DNA of 64,000 bases from Colwellia sp. M166 (GTDB taxonomy: Bacteria > Pseudomonadota > Gammaproteobacteria > Enterobacterales > Alteromonadaceae). The translations under genes were made by a program, and so were the position numbers. Under the pieces are notes generated by a model that was not told the origin of the DNA, ran no database searches, and worked only from the letters and a program-made list of their open reading frames with translations. The stretch is from the NCBI RefSeq assembly GCF_024585285.1, contig NZ_CP040755.1:2170001-2234000 (forward strand), in the 5' to 3' direction. Positions 23,722-37,116 of the stretch are shown piece by piece (the stretch's first letter is position 1; the number at the start of each line of letters is the position of its first letter).

Positions 23722-25665
23722 TTATTCAGTTATTTTCTCTGGCATTGCTTCACTATCATCAGTAACTTTCCCATCATTTTCCTGCTGGTTTCGTAAAAAA
23801 CCTGCCGCTTCTTCATCAGCATTAGTGAGTTGACTAGGATTGTAGCGAGAAGCATTATTTACTTTTAAAATATTCTCTGCGTGCTGTAAATCAGCGGTAT
23901 TAGAGAAACCGGCAATATTTTCACGTGCACGTAAAAATGCTTTAATTTCGTCAACAATACCACTTAACTCATCATCATTTTTCGACATCGACATCACGTA
24001 ACGCGGCATTTCAACATTACGAGCACCGCTAGTGGCAAAGGTGCTTGAACTAATACGAGAGCTGACTACCCACGGCGTAATTGACGACTTAACAATAACA
24101 TTTTCACTACGTGTGGAGTCATGGATCGACATGCCGGTTGACATTTTTGACTCAGAAAAAGTTCCTTCGGTTTTCATATACATCAACAGAGAATTAAACT
24201 GCAATTCTGCCCAAAATATATGAGAAAAATTTTCCAACATACGACCTATAGCTGTCACTATTTGCCATAAAAATAACGAGCTAACAAAGGCAACAATTAG
24301 CGTTGATGCCTCAGTTACCAAACTTTGCAATAGTGCAATATTACCATTATTGGCTCCCCTCGCTGCGGCTTCAATATTGCTCATAAAATGTTGAAAATAT
24401 TCAATACCTACCGATATTTTATCAGCAAAACTGAAGAACAAATATGCCCCGACAACTAATAATACTTGCGCCAGCGCAGTGCTCAATATACGTGTCACCT
24501 TATAACTTCTAGGTTGTTCTACGGCAGAAAGCTCAGGTTGTGTTTCAATCAATAACTCACCAGAAAATGAACCTTTACCTTGGCTTTGCTCTTCTAATAC
24601 CGGATCAAAGTTCATATAGGTACGATTAGGAATTTCTTTATAGCGACGATTAGCTAAAACAATATTTTCAATATTGATGAAGATTTCATTGGGATGGACA
24701 GATTCCTGCAAATTTTCGCGATACTCACTCACTTCGGTAGCCGTACTGCTTTGTTTGCTACGAATACCGACTAAATAGAATACCAATACTGCCGTGATAA
24801 GCCCTAAACCGATCAAAGTTAATAAACTTGGCCAGGCAGAAAAAAAACTAATGCTATTAGCGATTTGATAATAACCGCTATCAAGATTAACATTTTGGCT
24901 AATAAGGTGATAAGCACCGCCAATAACAACAGGAAATAAAATAGAGAAGGTGATTATTTTTGCGACACTGGCAGCACCAGCAGTATTTAATAATTTAACA
25001 CGATCTAAACTCACGGCATTAGCAGCACTTCGCCATGCTGCAACTAAGTAAATTAAAATAAAAATAGAAAAAATAGGCATAATAATATGCCCCGCTTCAC
25101 CCGCTAACCCACTTGATGAAACAAAATAGGTTAAACCAAACGCGACAAAGGCAATAATGGTGGTGGTTAATACCGAAATAAGCTCTTGAGAGATATTACG
25201 AATAGGGTAAGGTAAGAAAATCAACTTAGGGAAAATTGAATGCACAAAACGTCCCATCCAGCCTAGAGGCTCAGTAAAGGTGGTGTTTTTACGACCCATT
25301 AGCATAGATTCAAGTGCCTCGGGACTATAAGCAAGCACTTTTTCTTTACGCTCTAGATCGGCATTAAGTTTTTCACTTTTCGTAGAGTTATATGCTAAAG
25401 AAGAGGGAACCGAACGACCAACAAAAAATTTGAATAATTGAAATAAACCACTACCCGCACGTTTGAAACCTACAATAAGCAATAATAGCCCGATAATCGC
25501 ATAGATCCATGCTGTGGCTATATCTTGTTCAATCACTTTAGTGACATTAAATACGCTATATAAACCAATTGCTGCAATGGCTAAGCCACCTAAGGTCCGG
25601 ATTAAACCTTCCTGTTTAAAAGGATTAGTAATGCCCAACCCTTTTGAACCAAAATCATACGCCAT
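23722..25665 (-). CDS. Large inner-membrane protein of unknown function
   Basis: A 647-residue protein with about eight to ten hydrophobic segments: two near residues 25-65, several between about 165 and 300, and more at about 385-410 and 445-475. Two polar loops (about 70-150 and 305-380) and a long soluble C-terminal tail (about 490-647) separate or follow them. It starts MAYDFGSKGLG after a good GGAGAAG. I do not recognise the family; it does not show ABC, transporter or sensor motifs. It is monocistronic, followed by a terminator, and appears intact and native in base use. Confidence 0.6.
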   Translation of the reverse strand: MAYDFGSKGLGITNPFKQEGLIRTLGGLAIAAIGLYSVFNVTKVIEQDIATAWIYAIIGLLLLIVGFKRAGSGLFQLFKFFVGRSVPSSLAYNSTKSEKLNADLERKEKVLAYSPEALESMLMGRKNTTFTEPLGWMGRFVHSIFPKLIFLPYPIRNISQELISVLTTTIIAFVAFGLTYFVSSSGLAGEAGHIIMPIFSIFILIYLVAAWRSAANAVSLDRVKLLNTAGAASVAKIITFSILFPVVIGGAYHLISQNVNLDSGYYQIANSISFFSAWPSLLTLIGLGLITAVLVFYLVGIRSKQSSTATEVSEYRENLQESVHPNEIFINIENIVLANRRYKEIPNRTYMNFDPVLEEQSQGKGSFSGELLIETQPELSAVEQPRSYKVTRILSTALAQVLLVVGAYLFFSFADKISVGIEYFQHFMSNIEAAARGANNGNIALLQSLVTEASTLIVAFVSSLFLWQIVTAIGRMLENFSHIFWAELQFNSLLMYMKTEGTFSESKMSTGMSIHDSTRSENVIVKSSITPWVVSSRISSSTFATSGARNVEMPRYVMSMSKNDDELSGIVDEIKAFLRARENIAGFSNTADLQHAENILKVNNASRYNPSQLTNADEEAAGFLRNQQENDGKVTDDSEAMPEKITE

Positions 25666-25848
25666 TCTACTTCTCCATAATTTGGTTGCGTTTTAACACG
25701 TAAACCAATCCTAAATAATTCTCTCGATAAATTAACCTAAATAACGGTTAAGTAACAGTTTTTTTTCAGAAGTAATTGAGTTTTATCACTTGATTGAACA
25801 ATCAGGAAAACCAGATAAAGCCTTGGCCGTCAGACATGAAGTTGACAT

Positions 25849-25886
25849 AAGTTACTTTACGGAGATTAAATCACGTAAAGTAACTT
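25849..25886. repeat. Perfect 13-bp inverted repeat (hairpin)
   Basis: AAGTTACTTTACG and CGTAAAGTAACTT are exact complements with a 12-base loop. It lies after pssA on its strand but has no T-tract, so it is not a classical terminator; RNA processing or a protein site is possible. Confidence 0.75.
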
Positions 25887-25925
25887 TAGTCGCTGCTAGT
25901 TTAGGTGTTAGCGACAGTATAAGTT

Positions 25926-27263
25926 TTAAAGAAAACGTTTTAATAAACGATCAATTTGCGTCATACGTAACTTTTTCAGCAGTTTGCGTGGCTTGTCAGG
26001 ATAGTTTTGCACACGCTCAATATCGCTTGCTTTAGCTATCACTTTAGTATGTTGAGTAATGCGTTGGAATTCTGCAGCAAACTTATCAGTGAGTTGGCCT
26101 TTTACATCATCAAGTAATACGCCATTTTCTAAATCTAATGCCCAAGCTCGCGGGTTAAGATTACTACCAGTTAGTAGGTGATAACGCTTATCAACCACTA
26201 AACCTTTCAAGTGAAAACTATTGTCGTCATGTTGCCACAAGCGCAATGACAAAGTGCCATTATCCAAGTATTTTTGACGTCGAGATATAAAGCTCGCTAA
26301 CAAACGTTCATAAATATAAGGCACAATTTCAACAGTTGAAAATGTTGCTTCATCAGCATTATAAAAGTCATTCGCTTTCTTATCGCCGACCGTTAAAGTC
26401 ACTTTAACGCCACGTTTCAAGGCCGAATCTAAATCTCTTAATAAAGGTTTAGGTAAGTTAAAATAAGGTGTAAATATAACTAACGAATCTTGGCTATTAC
26501 GAATTAAATCTCTGATCACACGATTTAACTGGTTGCCTCTACGACCACAACCCACAAACATAGATGCTTGAATATCCGCATGTTCACTGGCTTTAAACGG
26601 ACGATATTTTGACGACTTTAGTAGTTTAGTTAAACGCATGATATTACGCTTAACTATTTTGGCGTCTGGCAGTACACCTCGATTGAGCAATGGCGCCAAG
26701 TTTGAAGCAATAAAGCAGCGCTGTAAGTACTCACAAAAATTATCCGCTAATGCTTGGCTTTGTAAGCGATAGTAGCGATCAAGACGGTAACGCCCTGCTT
26801 GTTGTAGGTATATGTCGTTAATACTTGCGCCGGAATAAAGCAATACGTTATCGATTACCATACCTTTTAAGTGTAAAACACCGAGTAGCTCCTTACGTTT
26901 AACCGGAACGCCGTAGATATTAATTGATTCGGTATGTTGTTGCTCAAGCGCTAAATAGAGTTCACGATTACCACCATGCTCTTTTTCACCAATTAAACCG
27001 CGTTGTGCGCGATGAAAGTCCACAAACAAACAAATGTCTAATGTTGGCGTTTGTGCTTTAGCTTGATACAAAGCGTCAAGCACTTCTTTGCCAGCGGCAT
27101 CGTCTTGAATATAAAGTGCAGAAATATAAATACGTGATTTGGCTTGTGCTATTTCGGTCAATAGCATTTGCTTGAAATCAGCTGCTGATTCGGCAATATT
27201 GATATCAGTAGCTGCTATCCCTGCCATTGAATTAACGACCACCATATTAGCGGTTGCCCGCAA
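25926..27263 (-). CDS. pssA: CDP-diacylglycerol-serine O-phosphatidyltransferase
   Basis: A 445-residue phospholipase-D superfamily enzyme that makes phosphatidylserine, the precursor of phosphatidylethanolamine. Two H-K-D motifs are seen, one in HLKGMVIDNVLLYSGAS (about residue 130-146) and one in FHLKGLVVDKRYHLLTGSN (about 352-370), with the surrounding CTPYFN/FTPYFNLP and RAWALDLEN as in E. coli PssA (451 aa). The frame begins with TTG 27263, with ATG alternatives at 27245 and 27227; the N-terminus is poorly conserved, so the start is uncertain. It is followed by a perfect hairpin. Confidence 0.93.
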   Translation of the reverse strand: MRATANMVVVNSMAGIAATDINIAESAADFKQMLLTEIAQAKSRIYISALYIQDDAAGKEVLDALYQAKAQTPTLDICLFVDFHRAQRGLIGEKEHGGNRELYLALEQQHTESINIYGVPVKRKELLGVLHLKGMVIDNVLLYSGASINDIYLQQAGRYRLDRYYRLQSQALADNFCEYLQRCFIASNLAPLLNRGVLPDAKIVKRNIMRLTKLLKSSKYRPFKASEHADIQASMFVGCGRRGNQLNRVIRDLIRNSQDSLVIFTPYFNLPKPLLRDLDSALKRGVKVTLTVGDKKANDFYNADEATFSTVEIVPYIYERLLASFISRRQKYLDNGTLSLRLWQHDDNSFHLKGLVVDKRYHLLTGSNLNPRAWALDLENGVLLDDVKGQLTDKFAAEFQRITQHTKVIAKASDIERVQNYPDKPRKLLKKLRMTQIDRLLKRFL

Positions 27264-27313
27264 AGATAATGGCTAAATTAGGTGTATTATTATTATTCAT
27301 TCAATCTAGTTAA

Positions 27314-29251
27314 TTATTTCTTCAAAGTAAACTGTGCTAATTGTACCGCAAGATCTTCTGCGAGTTGAGAAATATTAGCACCAGCATTGGCAGTATCTTC
27401 AGCTGACTGTAATAAATTGTCGGTACTTTCAGCAATATCATGGGTATTACCTGTGATACCAACCACCATATTACGTTGTTGTTCAACAGCATTTGATATT
27501 TCTGTCGTCGCGGTAACAATCTCAGTAACACTCTGACTTACTTGTTGAAAAGTATCTGCTACTTGTGCTGTTTTCTCAACGCCTTGTTCTGCTTGTTCAA
27601 CACCGCTTTTCATCACTTCAACTGAACGACTGGTACCTAACTGTAATTGTTCAATAATTCGCTGAATTTCACTGGTTGACTCTTGTGTTCTGCTAGCCAA
27701 TGTTCGTACTTCATCAGCAACTACCGCAAAACCTCGACCTTGCTCACCTGCACGAGCGGCTTCAATTGCCGCATTTAATGCCAATAAATTTGTTTGATCA
27801 GCAATTTCACGAATAACATTTACAAACTTACCAATTTCCGCACTGTGCACAGCAAGCTCATTAATGACTTCTGCTGACGTATGTACTTGAGAAGAAATAG
27901 CCGTGATCGCGCTCGCTGTATCCTTAATAACTTGCTCGCCTTGATTAACACTGGCGTAAGCCTGCTCGGTCAGGATTTTGGCATCAGCAGTACTTGATGA
28001 GATCACTTGTACTGAGTCATTAACTTGGTTGATTGAACTGGCAACTTCATGGGTATCTTGTTGTTGCTGAGCAATATTTCGTTCCATGGCTTCAGTTAAG
28101 GTGTTGATATTAACCGCCGCCAGTTTTAATACCGAGACATCATTATCAACATTTAATAGTAAGGTATGAATTTTGTGCTGCATTTGACTAAAACGACGCG
28201 CAATATCACCGAGTTCATCCTTAGCATTGCTGGTAATATCGATTGAAAAGTCACCATTACCTAATCGTTCTGCGGCTAAATTTATTTTATTAACATTTTC
28301 ACTAAGCGAGTGATAAATACCGACTAATAAATAACTTATCGCTAGCATAATAAGCAGCAGTAAAATCGACAACAACCAGAGTACCTGCATGCTGTTACTT
28401 TGTAAAATGGTAATACGTTCAACAAGTTGCTCTTGAGATAAGGTCATTAACATTTGCAGGTTCTGGTATTGTTTAGCACCTAAACTCTCAGCTTGCGCAA
28501 CAAGCCATTGGATGCTGTCAGGGTTAATAACTTCGTTGCGTAGTGAAGTTTGAAAACTATCCAGTGATTGTGTTACTAGCTCATATTGCGCTAAATAGTC
28601 ATTAAACATATCGGGAGCAACACGCTTGAGTTGCTCAATAGTTTTTGCGTACTGTAGCTGTAATTCGTCCAGACGATTATCTAAGGCAACGAGTAAGGTA
28701 TAGGTTGCGGCATTAAAACCATCATTTTCAATAATACTACGCGTTAAGTCCTTAATTCTGCCTATGTATTCAACTAAGGCGGGCATTCTTATTAAAGCCG
28801 CTTCAGCAAGATAGAAAGCTTGCGGATCGGGCTCTCGAGATAAACCACTAACCGCGGATAAAATTTCTCGTTCTGCAAAGGTTTTATCATAAAACATCGC
28901 AAAATCAGTAAATGTTCGCTCACTTGCTTGCAAGTTTTGCCAACCATCACTTAGCGCTTGTTTATTCACCGTCGCTAATGTCAGTTGCTCAATCTGGTTA
29001 GTAATATCATCGCTATTAGATAGTGTTAAACGACTTTTCCCTGCCGACTGCTCTAAAGCAATAATGGCTGCAATTTGACTACTACCGGATAGTTCTTGTT
29101 GATATTGGCTTAAATCATGGAATTGTTGCTTTACAATCCAGATGAAACTGGCAATAAGTGGCAGATAGAACATGAATGCTAAGAGAGAAAACTTAGCTTT
29201 GAATCTTAGTGAATTCGAAATAGCGATCGCGGGCTTGAATATTAGCGTCAT
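27314..29251 (-). CDS. Methyl-accepting chemotaxis protein
   Basis: A 645-residue receptor. A membrane segment lies at about 22-42 and a second at about 290-310; between them is a long helical sensory domain (about 45-285). A HAMP domain follows (about 312-365, [14 protein letters not shown]), then the coiled-coil signalling domain with the conserved tip [15 protein letters not shown]...[13 protein letters not shown] (about 485-525). No ligand can be named. I start at ATG 29251 (MTLIF), with an AAGAG site, and not at GTG 29257. It is intact, unlike the related gene at 716-2715, and its tip sequence is almost the same. Confidence 0.93.
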   Translation of the reverse strand: MTLIFKPAIAISNSLRFKAKFSLLAFMFYLPLIASFIWIVKQQFHDLSQYQQELSGSSQIAAIIALEQSAGKSRLTLSNSDDITNQIEQLTLATVNKQALSDGWQNLQASERTFTDFAMFYDKTFAEREILSAVSGLSREPDPQAFYLAEAALIRMPALVEYIGRIKDLTRSIIENDGFNAATYTLLVALDNRLDELQLQYAKTIEQLKRVAPDMFNDYLAQYELVTQSLDSFQTSLRNEVINPDSIQWLVAQAESLGAKQYQNLQMLMTLSQEQLVERITILQSNSMQVLWLLSILLLLIMLAISYLLVGIYHSLSENVNKINLAAERLGNGDFSIDITSNAKDELGDIARRFSQMQHKIHTLLLNVDNDVSVLKLAAVNINTLTEAMERNIAQQQQDTHEVASSINQVNDSVQVISSSTADAKILTEQAYASVNQGEQVIKDTASAITAISSQVHTSAEVINELAVHSAEIGKFVNVIREIADQTNLLALNAAIEAARAGEQGRGFAVVADEVRTLASRTQESTSEIQRIIEQLQLGTSRSVEVMKSGVEQAEQGVEKTAQVADTFQQVSQSVTEIVTATTEISNAVEQQRNMVVGITGNTHDIAESTDNLLQSAEDTANAGANISQLAEDLAVQLAQFTLKK

Positions 29252-29438
29252 AGTCACTCTTATTTTTTATTATCTACAATATGCTTACCATAAGCATATC
29301 ATTTGACCCAGATAAGGTAATGATTATTTCACTTTAAATTACTAGCGTTTTTATTCACCCAATCCCATAGTGAGTTGCCATAAGTATTTATTATAAAATA
29401 CTCATGGCAACATTTATGTGACTAATGACACAACTTGC

Positions 29439-31475
<2,037 letters not shown>

Positions 31476-31695
31476 TCACTTTTAGTTATCATGTTAAAGT
31501 CGTATTTAAAGCGAGTTCAGCTTTTACTCGAAGCTGTTATGTCTAAAATATCTTCATTGGGCGTAAAACTCAAGCCTTATTTTGACACCTGTCAGATTGA
31601 CATTTTCATAACATCAATAAATACTCCGCAAAAGATGATGATTTACTTTCTCTACGATCTTAGTATGCTGCGAATAAAGGATTGGGAGAAGCGCC

Positions 31696-32196
31696 ATTAA
31701 CATCGACAAAAGCATTATCATTACTGAAATTACTTCCCAGCTACAACAAGAGTTAGCACAGGCATTAGTTGCGGCAGATAATGCTCATAAGGCGGCTACT
31801 GACGATCAATCTGTGGCTGAAACGCAGTATGATACCTTAGCAATTGAGCAGAGTTATTTAGCCGAGGGGCAATCAAGGCGAGTAGACGACATCCGCTCTG
31901 CGATTAAGAGTTTAGAAAGCCTTAAATTTGATCCATTGCTGAATAAAGCGCGTGTGATGATGGGGTCATTGGTACAAATGGAACAAGACATTGCTAAGCG
32001 ACACTGGTTTTTTATTACCCCTGCTGCCGGTGGCTATCGTTGTCAGGTAAATCATCAGGAAAAATTAATAAAGATAACTTTGATTACCCCACAAGCGCCG
32101 ATGGGAAAAGTACTTCTGCGCAAAGAACTCGATGATGATGTTACCTTGTCAATCGGCAAAAATAATATTGCTGACTTCATTACTGACATACAATAA
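31696..32196 (+). CDS. GreA/GreB-like small protein, apparent ATT start
   Basis: The product is about 166 residues. The N-terminal half is a long coiled-coil hairpin (QLQQELAQALVAADNAHKAA ... QYDTLAIEQSYLAEGQSRRV), like the finger of Gre factors, and the C-terminal half is a small beta domain with GKVLLRKELDDDV. Family members usually begin about 39 residues before QYDTLA, and the frame is open and conserved-looking back to ATT 31696, which sits 6 bases after GGGAGA; the first ATG-like alternatives are absent, and the GTG at 31813 would cut the coil. I therefore propose initiation at ATT, a rare but known start (infC, pcnB). Role in transcription is by resemblance only. Confidence 0.7.
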   Translation: MNIDKSIIITEITSQLQQELAQALVAADNAHKAATDDQSVAETQYDTLAIEQSYLAEGQSRRVDDIRSAIKSLESLKFDPLLNKARVMMGSLVQMEQDIAKRHWFFITPAAGGYRCQVNHQEKLIKITLITPQAPMGKVLLRKELDDDVTLSIGKNNIADFITDIQ

Positions 32197-32223
32197 CCGT
32201 TTACTTAAAAGTAAACGGTTATT
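32192..32223. terminator. Bidirectional terminator between convergent genes
   Basis: Perfect 15-bp stem AATAACCGTTTACTT / AAGTAAACGGTTATT with a 2-base loop. It begins within the stop codon of the GreA/B-like gene. Confidence 0.85.
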
Positions 32224-32263
32224 AACATTGTTAGATCTTCTCAGTATCGCAATTTTATTTAGG

Positions 32264-33628
32264 CTAATTATTTAATAATATTTTAATGCTTGGTAAGTCG
32301 ACAACCTTCTCATCAACTTTTAAGTAAGCAACCGCTTCATCACGCATAATGATAGCTTCAATTACACCCGGCATTTCACTCAGTTTTTGTGCCACTTCTT
32401 GGGCTTTTTCATCGCTAACAATGTTGGTGGCAAAACTATAAGCCTTAGACTTTTTCAGCGGTTTCATCCCTAAGGTTAATAACAGCCAAATCAAACCAAA
32501 GAGTGCCATTACTAAAAATATCGTTTGTTCGCCAAATTTTCCGGCAATAAAACCGCCTAAAATACCACCAGCAAAAGCGCCTAAAAACTGACTACTAGAG
32601 TAAATCCCCATAACACTACCTTTTACGCCGGCAGGGGCAATGCGCGACAATATTGACGGCATGGTGGCTTCTAAATAGTTAAAGGCTGTAAAAAACATCA
32701 TCACCGATACCACCAATGTGGTCATACTGCTAGGTAGATACCACAGCAACAACAAGGCTAGCGTTAACAAAGCAACTGCAACACTAAACATTTGTTTTTC
32801 TTTTTGTTTCTTTATAGCAATGATCATAAATGGCACCATGAGGAAAAAAGACCCTAGCAGTGTCGGTAAATAAAGTTGCCAATGCTGTTCAAGGGCTAAG
32901 CCGCTAGCAACAAATTGTTTAGGTAAAGTAACAAAGCAGGCAGTCAATGCCATATGGAGAATAAAAACGCCGCCATTTAAGCGTGATAACTGACCATCAC
33001 GCACTAAGCTACCAAGCTTAGAAGGCAGCGCAACATTATCGCCTTTAGGCGCGGTATTAATTGAATTAGGCACAACGAATTGAATGGTCAACATGGCAAA
33101 AATAGTGAGTATGGCGATAAACCAGAACAAACCACTTAAACCAAATGCTTGCGCAACTATGGGACCAATAATCATCGCTACAGTAAATGATACACCGATA
33201 AACATACCAATAGTCGCCATGACTTTCGGTCGTTGTTCTTCACGACTTAAGTCTGCGGCTAAGGCCAATATAGCACTCGCTATAGCGCCCATGCCTTGTA
33301 AGGCACGACCAAGTACCACACCGTAAATGGTGTCCGACATTGCGGCCACAACGCTACCCAATAAAAACATCACTAAGCCTGCCAGTATCACCGGCTTTCG
33401 GCCAAATTTATCTGATAAAATTCCCATTGGAATTTGTAGTAGTGCTTGCGTTAAACCATAAGCACCGATAGCTAAACCTATCCATATCGGACTGTAACCA
33501 ATAAGTTGTTCACCATAAATGGCAAACACAGGTAAAATCATAAACAGACCTAACATACGCAGGCCAAACACTGAGGCTAACGAAAATGCGGCCTTCTTCT
33601 CAATACTATTTAAACCGGATGCGCTCAT
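32264..33628 (-). CDS. MFS transporter with C-terminal YAM domain (YajR-like)
   Basis: A 454-residue major facilitator with 12 hydrophobic segments. The family motif A is visible in GILSDKFGRKPVIL (about residue 68-81). After helix 12 a soluble extension (about 390-454) with SEMPGVIEAIIMRDEAVAYLK resembles the ferredoxin-like YAM domain of YajR. The substrate is unknown. In many relatives this gene stands between ssb and uvrA; here it keeps its place beside uvrA, divergently oriented. Confidence 0.88.
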   Translation of the reverse strand: MSASGLNSIEKKAAFSLASVFGLRMLGLFMILPVFAIYGEQLIGYSPIWIGLAIGAYGLTQALLQIPMGILSDKFGRKPVILAGLVMFLLGSVVAAMSDTIYGVVLGRALQGMGAIASAILALAADLSREEQRPKVMATIGMFIGVSFTVAMIIGPIVAQAFGLSGLFWFIAILTIFAMLTIQFVVPNSINTAPKGDNVALPSKLGSLVRDGQLSRLNGGVFILHMALTACFVTLPKQFVASGLALEQHWQLYLPTLLGSFFLMVPFMIIAIKKQKEKQMFSVAVALLTLALLLLWYLPSSMTTLVVSVMMFFTAFNYLEATMPSILSRIAPAGVKGSVMGIYSSSQFLGAFAGGILGGFIAGKFGEQTIFLVMALFGLIWLLLTLGMKPLKKSKAYSFATNIVSDEKAQEVAQKLSEMPGVIEAIIMRDEAVAYLKVDEKVVDLPSIKILLNN

Positions 33629-34024
33629 GAAATGTTAACTCTTATTTAAACTGGAAATAATTAAACTGAAAATCTGGCTAGAAAAACCGGCATATCTTAA
33701 CACGGCCTCCTAATGAACAAAAACAGAGATTTAAGATGAATTCGGATTAAAAACTATGCGATAATTCTCGGTTCTAACTTTATGTGTAGATGTCATAGCA
33801 AATGAAATAATGTCACGTTAATTTCAACGATACATTGATTTACTTGTTAGCAACAACACTTAGTACATTTCGCTTTTAAAATTACCTTTGCTGGTGGATA
33901 TTCTAGTGCTAATGAATATGGTAAGTGTTGATATAGCGTAAGGTAATTTACATCCAGTCAGGCAATTTGCATATAAAAATTTGCTATCGAAATTCCCTGA
34001 CGCTCAACTGGTCACAATATCATT
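33629..34024. other. Divergent intergenic region between the MFS gene and uvrA
   Basis: It should contain the promoters of both genes. I see no convincing LexA box (CTGT-N8-ACAG), no hairpin and no small gene. Confidence 0.5.
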
Positions 34025-36868
34025 ATGAAGAAAATTGAAGTCAGGGGTGCTCGTACCCATAACTTAAAAAATATTAATGTAGATATTCCTCGCGACAAGT
34101 TAGTTGTTATTACCGGCCTCTCAGGCTCAGGTAAGTCTTCATTAGCCTTTGATACCTTGTATGCTGAAGGGCAAAGGCGTTACGTTGAATCACTTTCCGC
34201 ATACGCACGCCAATTTTTATCATTAATGGAAAAACCCGATGTCGATCACATTGAAGGTTTATCTCCGGCGATTTCAATTGAGCAAAAATCAACATCACAC
34301 AACCCACGTTCAACCGTTGGTACTATCACCGAAATATACGATTATTTACGTTTATTATATGCACGCGTTGGTGAACCTCGTTGTCCAGACCATCATTTAC
34401 CGCTGGCCGCACAAACCATTTCTCAGATGGTCGATAGAGTTTTAGCGCTCGAAGAAGGCACTAAAGTGATGGTGCTTGCACCCGTATTGCAAGACCGTAA
34501 AGGTGAACATGTTAAGTTACTCGATAACCTTGCCGCACAAGGCTACATTCGAGCAAGAATTGATGGTGAGGTTTGTGACCTTTCTGATCCTCCGACCTTA
34601 GAGTTACATAAAAAGCACACAATAGAAGTGGTTGTTGACCGGATTAAAGTCCGTCAAGATATACAATTACGCCTTGCTGAGTCATTCGAAACTGCGCTTT
34701 CATTAACATCTGGCACCGTGAAAGTGGCATTTATGGATGAACCCACTAAAGAAGAGTTAGTTTTTTCTGCCAATTTTGCTTGTCCTCAATGTGGCTATAG
34801 TATGCAAGAGTTAGAGCCCAGACTATTTTCTTTTAACAATCCAGCCGGTGCTTGTCAAACCTGTGATGGTTTAGGCAATCAACAATATTTCGACGCCAGT
34901 CGTGTTATTTCTAATCCTGAATTAAGTTTAGCTGGCGGTGCTATTCGTGGCTGGGATAAAAGAAACTTCTATTATTTTCAAATGTTACAAGCCCTAGCTG
35001 AGCATTATCAATTTGCCTTAGATTTACCATTCAATGAATTGGATGAAAAAACGCAGCAACTGATTTTAAAAGGCAGCGGCAAACAAGAAATCGAATTTAA
35101 GTACATGAATGATCGCGGCGATGTCGTGATCCGCAAACATCCATTTGAAGGCATTTTAAATAACATGGACCGCCGCTACCGCGAAACAGAATCTAATGCG
35201 GTGCGCGAAGAATTAGCAAAATATCTCAACAGCCAACATTGTCCAGACTGTAACGGTAGTCGATTACGCTTAGAAGCGCGCAATGTTTTTATTGCCAATA
35301 CACCATTACCAGAAATTGCCGAATATGCCATCGCCGATGCCTTAGCATTCTTCCAAGGCTTGGAGCTGACTGGGCAAAAAGCGCAAATTGCCGAAAAAAT
35401 CCTGAAAGAAGTGTGTGACCGTTTAGGTTTCTTGGTTAATGTTGGCTTAAATTATCTCAACCTCTCACGCGCCGCAGGCACGTTATCAGGTGGTGAAGCA
35501 CAACGTATTCGTTTAGCCAGTCAAATTGGCGCCGGCTTAGTCGGTGTCATGTACGTACTTGATGAACCTTCTATCGGTTTACATCAGCGCGATAACGAAC
35601 GTTTACTAGAAACTCTGATCCATCTCCGTGATTTAGGTAACACCGTTATCGTGGTTGAACATGACGAAGACGCCATTCGCGCCGCTGATTATGTTATCGA
35701 TATTGGCCCTGGTGCCGGTGTACATGGCGGTAATATTATCGCTGAAGGTGATGTAAATGACATTCTAGCCTGTGAAGACTCACTTACCGGCCAGTATCTA
35801 TCAGGCAGAGAGTGTATTGAAATTCCAAAAACTCGCACACCTTTTGATAAGAAAAATGTTGTCGAACTTAAAGGCGCAACCGGTAATAATCTGAAAAATG
35901 TCGATCTGGTGATCCCAAATGGCTTAATGACCTGTGTTACCGGTGTTTCTGGCTCAGGTAAATCAACTCTGATCAACGATACCTTATACAAACTTGCCCA
36001 TATCGAATTAAACGGCGCAACCACGCAAGAGCCTGCGCCGCACAAAGAAATTATCGGTTTAGATTTACTCGATAAAGTTATCGATATCGACCAAAGCCCC
36101 ATTGGAAGAACACCACGTTCGAATCCAGCCACTTATACCGGAATTTTCACCGCTATTCGTGACATTTTTGCCGCCACACAAGAATCGCGTTCACGTGGCT
36201 ATAAGCCTGGCCGCTTTAGTTTTAATGTCAAAGGCGGACGTTGTGAAGCCTGTCAAGGCGATGGTTTAATAAAAGTTGAAATGCACTTTTTACCTGACGT
36301 TTATGTACCTTGTGATGTCTGTAAAAGTAAACGTTATAACCGTGAAACCTTAGAAGTAAAATATAAAGGTAAGAGTATTCACGAAGTCTTGGATATGACC
36401 ATTGAAGATGCGCTAGAATTTTTCGCGCCTATTCCTGCGGTAAAACGTAAACTACAAACCTTAATGGATGTAGGTTTAAGTTATATCAAGTTGGGACAAT
36501 CTGCGACGACTCTCTCGGGTGGTGAAGCACAACGAGTTAAGTTATCCAAAGAGCTATCAAAACGAGATACCGGTAAAACACTTTATATTCTTGATGAGCC
36601 CACCACCGGCTTACACTTTCACGATATTAAGCAATTACTGCAAGTGATTCATCGTTTACGTGATCACGGTAATACCATCGTCGTGATTGAACATAACTTA
36701 GATGTAATCAAAACTGCTGATTGGGTGATTGATTTAGGTCCTGAAGGTGGCTCAGGTGGCGGTGAAATATTGGTGACCGGCACGCCAGAGCAGGTGGCTG
36801 AACATCAAGGGTCGCATACCGCACGCTTCTTAAAACCACTATTGGCTAACGCCCGCAGCGCTCATTAA
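34025..36868 (+). CDS. uvrA: Excinuclease ABC subunit A
   Basis: A 947-residue ATPase that finds DNA damage for nucleotide excision repair together with UvrB. Both ATPase halves are complete: Walker [15 protein letters not shown] (about 31) and [13 protein letters not shown] (about 640); signature [12 protein letters not shown] (about 488) and [12 protein letters not shown] (about 830); Walker [10 protein letters not shown] and LDEPTTGLH. Zinc-binding cysteine pairs are seen in CPQCGYSM ... CQTCDGLG and CEACQGDG ... CDVCKSKRY. Length and start are as usual. A terminator follows. Confidence 0.98.
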   Translation: MKKIEVRGARTHNLKNINVDIPRDKLVVITGLSGSGKSSLAFDTLYAEGQRRYVESLSAYARQFLSLMEKPDVDHIEGLSPAISIEQKSTSHNPRSTVGTITEIYDYLRLLYARVGEPRCPDHHLPLAAQTISQMVDRVLALEEGTKVMVLAPVLQDRKGEHVKLLDNLAAQGYIRARIDGEVCDLSDPPTLELHKKHTIEVVVDRIKVRQDIQLRLAESFETALSLTSGTVKVAFMDEPTKEELVFSANFACPQCGYSMQELEPRLFSFNNPAGACQTCDGLGNQQYFDASRVISNPELSLAGGAIRGWDKRNFYYFQMLQALAEHYQFALDLPFNELDEKTQQLILKGSGKQEIEFKYMNDRGDVVIRKHPFEGILNNMDRRYRETESNAVREELAKYLNSQHCPDCNGSRLRLEARNVFIANTPLPEIAEYAIADALAFFQGLELTGQKAQIAEKILKEVCDRLGFLVNVGLNYLNLSRAAGTLSGGEAQRIRLASQIGAGLVGVMYVLDEPSIGLHQRDNERLLETLIHLRDLGNTVIVVEHDEDAIRAADYVIDIGPGAGVHGGNIIAEGDVNDILACEDSLTGQYLSGRECIEIPKTRTPFDKKNVVELKGATGNNLKNVDLVIPNGLMTCVTGVSGSGKSTLINDTLYKLAHIELNGATTQEPAPHKEIIGLDLLDKVIDIDQSPIGRTPRSNPATYTGIFTAIRDIFAATQESRSRGYKPGRFSFNVKGGRCEACQGDGLIKVEMHFLPDVYVPCDVCKSKRYNRETLEVKYKGKSIHEVLDMTIEDALEFFAPIPAVKRKLQTLMDVGLSYIKLGQSATTLSGGEAQRVKLSKELSKRDTGKTLYILDEPTTGLHFHDIKQLLQVIHRLRDHGNTIVVIEHNLDVIKTADWVIDLGPEGGSGGGEILVTGTPEQVAEHQGSHTARFLKPLLANARSAH

Positions 36869-36917
36869 GCTTATCCTGAGTTCACGTTAGCGCAATAGTT
36901 ATTTTAGTCTGTTACTC

Positions 36918-36948
36918 AAAAGGCTTGTTAATTTTAACAAGCCTTTTT
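36918..36948 (+). terminator. Terminator of uvrA
   Basis: A 14-bp stem AAAAGGCTTGTTAA / TTAACAAGCCTTTT with a 2-base loop and trailing T residues. The rest of 36869-37116 shows no gene. Confidence 0.92.
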
Positions 36949-37116
36949 GCTATTTATATACTGGCTATTAATCTGCAGAGTCTAAAAAATGAATATCGCG
37001 GGCTAATATAACTTTGCTAGCACTGAGCTTATCTAGCATCTCAGCGCAGTTATGTTTAATATGATTAAGGAATAAAATCTGATCAATTAACTAATTTATC
37101 GAAAGTTGTGAGCTAA

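Noticed and set aside
33629..34024. LexA (SOS) box before uvrA
   Set aside because: No CTGT-N8-ACAG match could be found by eye.
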